Origin: Poecilobothrus nobilitatus
Taxonomy: Eukaryota > Arthropoda > Insecta > Diptera > Dolichopodidae
Assembly (NCBI GenBank): GCA_947095535.1
Contig: OX352772.1
Location: 48,689,445-48,753,444 of the forward strand
Length of the DNA stretch: 64,000 bases
Reading direction: 5' to 3'
Made by a program: the position numbers and the translations under genes. Positions 58,110 to 64,000 of this stretch are shown piece by piece. How positions within the stretch are numbered: the stretch's first letter is position 1; every line of letters begins with the position of its first letter. The notes beneath the pieces were generated by a model that saw nothing but the letters and a program-made list of their open reading frames with translations, was not told where the DNA came from and did not search any database.

Positions 58110-58412
58110 CTGTCCACAACAGCATTATCATTTCCTTATAAGTCTGCTATCAATGCTCTTTTTAATGTAACGTTGAAAAGTCTTTTACGAATGCTCTCAG
58201 TTTGGGTACTGATGATCCAAATGAAACGTCTTTAAAAGAATCTATAACTTGATTTTTAAATTTACTTACAATTGCCTTTAATGTTTTATTATACTAAATT
58301 GTGGTCACAACTTCATTATTATTATCTGGGCTTTCAAGCACGACATTGTAATAAGTATTTAATTTTTTTCTCCTTTTATAATTATATTTTTTGTTAACTA
58401 AAGTAAACGGTA
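58110..58412 (-). pseudogene. Possible decayed coding sequence
   Basis: A minus-strand frame holds YYNVVLESPDNNNEVVTTI, a stop, then NKTLKAIVSKFKNQVIDSFK and DVSFGSSVPKLRAFVKDFST before another stop. Residue mix is protein-like and G+C is raised. A frame change would continue as LIADL..NDNAVVDRLY. I recognise no family; it could be a mobile-element relic or chance. Confidence 0.2.
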
Positions 58413-59432
58413 ATTAAATACTTGTACTACGAGTGGGTTCCTTTATAAACTAATGTAGGTTTAACTAAATGGAAGAGGGAAAACTTCAGGAAAATTGGAC
58501 ATTAACAGAGAGTTGGAGTGGAAATTTGAATCAAAAAATATTCTTTATTCTCAAAAGATTCTTTTTGAATTGTTTGAAATTTGTAGCATGGAACATTATA
58601 CTGACAGAGGAAAAACGAATGACGCATAACAAATGAGTTTCCATAACCAGTTTTAAGTTGGCTAAAATTAGGATTCAAATGGCCAGGATTAAAATAAAAA
58701 AATTAAACATAATATAAAGAAAAAAATAAAAAAAACAGTTCTACATTTTTTCTTTTTGATATTTTAAATGCTCAAGAGGGTGAAAAATTTCAAGTCAAAG
58801 GTGAAAATTTTCACTTATATATTATTTGGTCAAATGAATGTCCTTTTCTTTAGTATTTTCTTTTTTCAATGTAAATGCGATACGAAAAACTATTAATAAT
58901 ATAAAATACTTTTTCCCCTTTATATGTATTATATACTTGAGTTATTCACTTACTTTACTATTTCAAGTATAACTAACAAGGATTAAGGATATGCAAGGAA
59001 AACTTAAATAAAATTAAGTTTTTTTCTATGTTTTTTTGTTTTATTTTTTAATAAAATAAAAATTAAAAAGCAAATAAGTGTTTTTTTTTTTTTTTTGGTA
59101 GCTTAGTTACCTGAATGGGTCGGGTCATGGAAGCGATTATACAATAAATAAATAAAAAAAAATTCTAAAAATAAAAAAAATAAAAAAACAAGCAAAAAGT
59201 TAACATATAAAACAATAATTTAAGGATTTCATATAGTATATGTTTACATGCATGTCCTGTGAAGAAGTGTTGTAATTTGAGTATTTTTTTTTTTGTTTTT
59301 TATACCCTACACCTAAAGTATAGGGTATATTAACTTTGGTATGGTGTTTGTAACCACCAAAAGGAAGCGAGTTAGGTATAGACATGTATATATATTCTGA
59401 ATCAGGATCACCGCCGGAGTCGATTTAGCGAT

Positions 59433-59490
59433 GTCCGTCCGTCCGTCCGTCCGTCCGTCCGTCCGTCCGTCCGTCCGTCCGTCCGTCCGT
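59433..59490. repeat. (GTCC)n microsatellite
   Basis: About fourteen perfect GTCC units lie directly after the AGTCGATTTAGCGAT motif. This is an expanded form of the short GTCC track found in the other HINE copies. Confidence 0.95.
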
Positions 59491-59589
59491 ACGCACGATA
59501 ACTCAAAAAATAATGATGCTATCTTGATGAAATTTATATAGTAGGTTACTAATTACGAAAGAAAGGTTAAGTTCGAATCTGGACAAAAT

Positions 59590-61550
59590 CCGTCCATGGG
59601 TTCGGATTCTGGAAGCTTCCGAATGATTCCGGCTTTTGGAGATAATCTCTGCAAACGAGATTATCTCCAAAAGCAACAAAGATAGAACCTTCAAATTTTG
59701 TACAATGATGTTTCTTCCCGTTCGATTTATGTCTCTGAAATTTAAGAGGATTTGGTCCATGGGTTTGGGTTTTGGAAGCTTCCGAACGAGCACCAGAGCA
59801 AATGAGATTATTTCCAAAACCAACAAAGATAGAACCTTTAAATTTTGTACAATGATGTTCCTTCCCGTTCGATTTATGTCTCTGAAATTTAAGAGGATTT
59901 GGTCCATGGGTTTTGGATTTGGAAGCTTCCGAACGAGCCCCAGAGCAAATGAGATTATCTCCAAAACCAATAAAGATATAACCTTTACTTTTGGCAGAAT
60001 GGTGTTCTTTCATGTATGATTTAGGCCTCTGAAATTTAAGAGGATTTGGTCCATGGGTTTGGATTTGGAAGCTTCCGAACGAGCACCAGAGCAAATGAGA
60101 TTATCTCCAAAACCAACAAAGATATAACCTTTAAATTTGGCAGGGTGGTGTTCTTTCATGTTTTATTTAAGTCTCTGAAATGTGAGAAGATTTGGTCCAT
60201 GGGTTCGGGTTTTGGAAACTTCCGAACGAGCCCCAGAGCAAACGAGATTATCTCCAAAACCAATAAAGATAGAACCTTTAAATTTTTTATAATGATGTTT
60301 CTTCCAGTTTGATTTATGTCTCTAAAATTTAAGAGGATGTGGTCCATGGGTTTGGATTTTGGAAGCTTCCGAACGAGCCCCAGAAAAAATGAGATTATCT
60401 CCAAAAACAACAAATATATATAACCTTTAAATTTGGCCGAATGGTGTTTTTTTTTTATGTTTGATTTAAGTCTCTGAAATTTGAGAGGATTTGGCCATGG
60501 GTTTAAATTTGAAAGAATTTGAACCGTGGATTCGAATTTTGGAAGCTTCCGAACGAGCCGCAGAGCAAATGAGATTATATCCAATACGAACAAAGGTAGA
60601 ACCTTTGAATTTGGTACAATGGTGTTCTTTCGTGTTTGATTTATGTCTCTGAAATTTAAGAGGATTTGGTCCATGGGTTTGGTTTTGGAAGCTTCCGAAC
60701 GAGCACCAGAGCAAATGAGATTATCTCCAAAACCAACAAAGATATAACCTTTAAATTTGGCAGGGTGGTGTTCTTTCATGTTTTATTTAAGTCTCTGAAA
60801 TGTGAGAAGATTTGGTCCATGGGTTCGGGTTTTGGAAACTTCCGAAAGAGCCCCAGAGCAAACGAGATTATCTCCAAAACCAATAAAGATAGAACCTTTA
60901 AATTTTTTATAATGATGTTTCTTCCAGTTTGATTTATGTCTCTAAAATTTAAGAGGATGTGGTCCATGGGTTTGGATTTTGGAAGCTTCCGAACGAGCCC
61001 CAGAGCAAATGAGATTATCTCCAAAAACAACAAATATATAACCTTTACTTTTGGCATAATGGTGTTCTTTCATGTATGATTTAGGCCTCTGAAATTTGAG
61101 AGGATTTGGTCCTTGGGTTCGAATTTTGAAAGCTTCCGAACGAGCCTCAGAGCAAATGATATTATCTCCAAATGCAACAAAGATATAACCTTTAAATTAG
61201 GCAGAATGGTGTTCCTTCATGTTTGATTTATGTTTCTGAAATTTGTGAGGATTTGGTCCATGGGTTCAAATCTTGGAAGCTTCCGGACGAGCCCCAGAGC
61301 AAACGAGTATATCTCCACAACCAACAAAGATAGAACTTTTATTTTTAGTACAAAGGTGTTCTGTTATGTTTCCTTTTCTGTAAAATTGGAAACTGACATT
61401 TGAAAGAATTTGAACCATGGGTTCGTATTTGGGAAACTTCCGGACGAGCACAAGAGCAACGAGCATATCTCCAAAACCAACAAAAGTAGAACCTTTAAAT
61501 TTAATAGAATGGTGTTCTGGCAAGTTTTCTTTATGTTCCTGAGATGGATT
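59590..61550. repeat. 147-bp tandem array inside the HINE
   Basis: Each unit has GGTCCATGGGTT, TTGGAAGCTTCCGAACGAGC, CCAGAGCAAATGAGATTATC and TCCAAAACCAACAAAG. CCATGG landmarks fall at about 59594, 59757, 59904, 60051, 60197, 60344, 60495, 60671, 60817, 60964, 61111, 61258 and 61415, so most spacings are 146 or 147. One unit carries a partial duplication of about 29 bases (60495-60671). The last units are more diverged. Confidence 0.92.
59632..59674. repeat. Perfect inverted repeat, 18-bp arms
   Basis: GCTTTTGGAGATAATCTC at 59632-59649 and its exact complement at 59657-59674 flank TGCAAAC. It arises where a reversed piece of the 147-bp unit abuts a forward piece, at the start of the array. 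Confidence 0.92.
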
Positions 61551-61833
61551 CGATGAATTGGAGTGGCAATTCGGGTAGCTGACACAAACATCCCAAGGAC
61601 TACCAATCTCCGAAAATAATTAAGATAGAAACTTAAAATTTTATACAAGGGTGTCAAGCATATCCCAAGCGGATGCCTCTTTTACGTTCTTGAAATTCGA
61701 GTTGAATAAGACAGAAAAGGGAAGAAGTTCAAGCAGCTGCCAAAAACACTTATGGATTGTTAATTTAATTCGAATTATTCAGGTGTAGGGTATTAATAAG
61801 TCGGTTGCATCGACTTACTGTTACATTTACTTG

Positions 61834-62515
61834 TTTTTATAACAAATTGAAGTGTATTAAATATCGAGTTAAAAAAACAAAAAAAGTAAAAAATTAATAA
61901 GGCAAAATGACATTTAATATTTTTTGATTCGTTTTTCAGGACCTTTTTTGTGTTTTTCTTTTTTGCATATTATATTGTATTTCTTTGCTTTTTTTTAATA
62001 AAACATAAAATTTTTGTCCTTCGGTCAAAAAGTAAAGATTGTTTTTTATCAAAGGGTTAAAAGGGAAAATTTAGTATGTGTATTGCGATCTGGGTAAAGG
62101 GTTTTTTTATTCCTTTTTTTTATCAATATGAGACTTTTGAATCTAGTAAATTAAATTGGACAGGAACTAAATGAAAAATGACAAAAAAAAGAAAACAGAA
62201 ATGGAAAAAATTTTTGTTTTAAAAATAGGTTTTGAAATATTAAATTACAAATATTCAAATTGAATTTTATTTATTAATTTTAATTATATATTTTGAAAGA
62301 TATGGAAATGTGAGAACAAAATTTTCTTGTAAATCTTTAGAGGCATTTTAAGAATTAAATTTAAATTAAATGTGAAAGTATAAACAATGTATAATTAAGT
62401 TTATAAAGGAATATTTTATATTTGTTGTTATTATAAATTTCTTTTGTAGAGATCTTTTTTGTTTTAAATTTATGTCAAAATAATTAAAAAATTTATCAAA
62501 GTGTAATAAACGGCC
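61834..62515. other. AT-rich stretch
   Basis: No gene or repeat family is recognised. Confidence 0.5.
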
Positions 62516-62598
62516 TGTCAAGAAAGCGTAACACAGCGTAATATTTATTTGTCATCCACACAGCGTGTTTATGGAACCTTATACCTAAAAGTTGGTAA

Positions 62599-62675
62599 AT
62601 CATATGTGTACGATTTAACGAAATTTAAGAATAACATTAACAGATTTCTTCAAAATAACTCTCCAAATCTTTTTC
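62599..62675 (+). repeat. Direct repeat flanking an LINE fragment, left copy
   Basis: TCATATGTGTACGATTTAAC, AACATTAACAGATTTCTTC and ACTCTCCAAAT resemble TCATATGTGTATACGATTTG, AACATTACCATCTTTCTTC and ATTCCTTCAAAT at about 63271-63350, in the same orientation. Confidence 0.6.
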
Positions 62676-62820
62676 GGTCCTTTCCAAAGTAATGGACAAA
62701 ATTGTAAATCAAAAGCTTTTGAAATACCTGGATTGTAAAAGTTTGCTTCATGATCGACAATACGGGTTCAGAGCCCGTTGCTCATTCGGTGATCTCATGA
62801 TTTATCTTTGCAAAAATTAA
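62659..62820 (+). pseudogene. Jockey-like reverse transcriptase fragment
   Basis: The open plus-strand frame contains SVLSKVMDKIVNQKLLKYLD, then LLHDRQYGFRARCSFGDLMI. This matches the conserved early reverse transcriptase region of Jockey/CR1-type LINEs (PISL.S...K..E.........L, then QYGFR....T.DL). The catalytic FADD region is absent and the frame stops at 62820. Only a small internal piece of the polymerase remains. Confidence 0.75.
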
Positions 62821-62822
62821 CA

Positions 62823-63243
62823 TCAATCTTCACCACTCCGGTCAGTTTGAGTTGTTGCCCTGGCAATTTCCAAAGTTTTCGGCTGAGTCGGGCATGATGT
62901 TTTATTAGCAAAATGTAAAGCATAAGGTTTAGATCTAGGTAAAGCCTTTTTAAGATATACAGGACTAAACAGAGATATTCGCCTTATTAATGATCTCAGT
63001 GTTATTTCAAGCTTACTCCACTCAGCCATAGTCGTACAGTTGGCTCATTGACTCTATTTTATAGATATTTGTAGGAATAAGTACCTGTTCTAAAGAAATG
63101 AAACAGTTAATAGGCGAAACAACTACGCGAAATAAAGAGTGCGACTGATGATCACCACTACACTGTAGAACTCCCAAGAGAGTGTAACACGGCTTATAGA
63201 AATTCGTTTGGCATGCGCATTCGTCGCAAACGTGGAACCACAT
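62823..63243 (-). other. GC-balanced region of unknown origin
   Basis: Two overlapping minus-strand frames (62823-63029, starting MAEWSKLEITLRSLIRRISL; 63022-63243, starting MWFHVCDECACQ) have varied residues and lie between the two direct repeats. The strand is opposite to the LINE fragment next door. The composition suggests former mobile-element or gene sequence, but I recognise no domain. Confidence 0.25.
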
Positions 63244-63270
63244 GTCATCACATATGTTCTCCGAAGTTAG

Positions 63271-63350
63271 TATCTCATATGTGTATACGATTTGGTAAAG
63301 TTTAAAAAGAACATTACCATCTTTCTTCTAAATATTCCTTCAAATTTTCA
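63271..63350 (+). repeat. Direct repeat, right copy
   Basis: Partner of 62599-62675, about 670 bases away and diverged by roughly a quarter by eye. Confidence 0.6.
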
Positions 63351-63424
63351 TACCTATCGCTCATAATCCTAAATATTTGTTTTTCCTAAATCTCTTTATA
63401 CCAAGAATCCCTTCTGCGTCTCTA

Positions 63425-63780
63425 TGCCGTAAACCAAACTGTATATGAATTATTTTGGTTAGGTAAAGTCCAACACCATCTCGTGCATTTCTTCTGGGTG
63501 ACTTTCAAAGTTTTCCACCAACCCTCGTAAAAAAAGCAACAAGTTTTCTCTTCATCCTCCATAATCCTAATTATTCCAAACCCAACTTCCCAATAAACCC
63601 TCTCCACATCCTTATCCGCAAAAGCAAAGTGTATGTTATGCTATGTATTAAGGAACCCATGCTAAAGATTAATTTTTAAAAGGGTGATTTTGATTGGTTA
63701 AAGTTCAACACTACTCATAGAAACCTCGCCCAATTCCTTTGAAAGAATTTGGATGTTTTCCTCCTACAAGTTCATTTTGC
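63425..63780. repeat. Dispersed repeat E, two further copies
   Basis: Two stretches (about 63450-63545 and 63690-63780) share GGTTA-TAAAGT-CAACAC, CTCGT/CTCGC and TTTCAAAG or TTGAAAG with each other and with 3715-3840. A 61-codon minus frame across the first is probably incidental. Confidence 0.45.
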
Positions 63781-63942
63781 AATTGAATTTTCTTATTCTT
63801 ATAGTTTTAAAAATTGAGAAATGTTAAATATTAAGTTCAATAACTATATTTTAAATTTATTAGCTATGAACCATCTAGACCCAAATCCTAAAGTAAAGCG
63901 TCCCACAAATTTCTTTAAAAGATTCATTGTGTTTTAAAAGAA

Positions 63943-64000
63943 ACTGGGTATTCGCTTTCCTAGTGGATATGAGCGTAATAAATAATCAAATCCCACACAC
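63943..64000 (+). mobile_element. SINE (family S), cut by window end
   Basis: TTCGCTTTCCTAGTGGATAT then GAGCG resembles the A-box region, and AATCAAATCCCACACAC matches the B box of the 56.2 kb copy. The body would lie beyond the window. Confidence 0.6.

Larger units (their letters stand above)
56900..59299. other. AT-rich stretch with weak coding traces
   Basis: A candidate terminal exon is at 57780-57848 and a decayed coding-like stretch at 58110-58412, both minus. The rest is A/T runs with no named repeat. Confidence 0.4.
59300..61833 (+). mobile_element. DINE-1-like HINE, 2.5 kb, with 147-bp array
   Basis: The left end is TATACCCTACACCTAAAGTA then TAGGGTATA (a hairpin). After it come TTTGTAACCACCAAAAGGAA, TATATATATTCTGAATCAGG, GGAGTCGATTTAGCGATG and a long GTCC run, the same order as INE-1. 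The right end has GGTGTAGGGTATTAATAAG, completing the 14-bp subterminal inverted repeat with the left end. The hairpin TAAGTCG-GTTGCAT-CGACTTA (61797-61817) and TTACATTTACTTG close it. Most of the interior is a tandem array. Long open frames on both strands (up to 207 codons) come from the repeat and are not genes. Confidence 0.85.

Noticed and set aside
59590..61550. CRISPR-like repeat-spacer array
   Set aside because: The whole 147-bp unit is repeated with no unique spacers, and the setting is an insect transposable element.
59503..61657. Overlapping open frames of 85-207 codons on both strands
   Set aside because: They arise because the 147-bp unit is a multiple of three, so stop-free frames propagate through the array. 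The peptides simply repeat, and frames are open on both strands at once.

Overview
The window looks like non-coding DNA from an AT-rich insect genome, most likely a fly (Diptera). It is dominated by A/T homopolymers, and the open frames are short with skewed residue use. No frame is a recognisable full-length host gene. The fly assignment rests on several Helentron-derived HINE elements of the DINE-1/INE-1 type. They share a TATACCC hairpin at one end, a GTCCGTCC track next to a GAGTCGAT-like motif, internal tandem units, a GGGTAT subterminal inverted repeat and a 3' hairpin ending near TTACTTG. I know this architecture from Drosophila and muscoid flies. The species is not determined.

Layout. 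1-7.5 kb is AT-rich with small tandem repeats, a double hairpin near 3.5 kb and one possible exon at 4.2 kb. 7.5-13.5 kb is a repeat cluster: a HINE split by a tRNA-derived SINE, a 1.3 kb HINE, a second repeat family (B) and an inverted HINE. 13.5-21 kb is sparse, with a worn HINE at 17 kb and a possible terminal exon at 18.2 kb. 21-24.6 kb holds a pogo/Tigger-like end, a LINE fragment split by a MITE, a SINE head and a composite HINE/B element. 24.8-35 kb holds candidate small exons and two MITEs. 35-46 kb has SINEs, a LINE 3' end, HINE and B copies, and the best candidate exon (44959-45043, minus). 46-58.4 kb has B copies, a diverged tandem repeat at 51.6 kb, a minisatellite, one SINE+LINE pair and weak exon candidates. 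59.3-61.83 kb is a 2.5 kb HINE carrying about a dozen 147-bp tandem units. 62.5-64 kb has a Jockey-like reverse transcriptase fragment, a diverged dispersed repeat and a SINE cut by the window edge.

How it fits together. The most economical reading is intron or intergenic DNA of one large minus-strand gene, littered with short non-autonomous elements. Three minus-strand candidate segments (53313-53425, 44959-45043, 18157-18233) have splice-like borders and compatible reading phases. If real, they would give a charged stretch, a mixed helix-like stretch and a terminal membrane segment. This is a hypothesis only, and I do not recognise the protein. No intact rRNA, tRNA, CRISPR array or complete transposase/reverse transcriptase gene was found.
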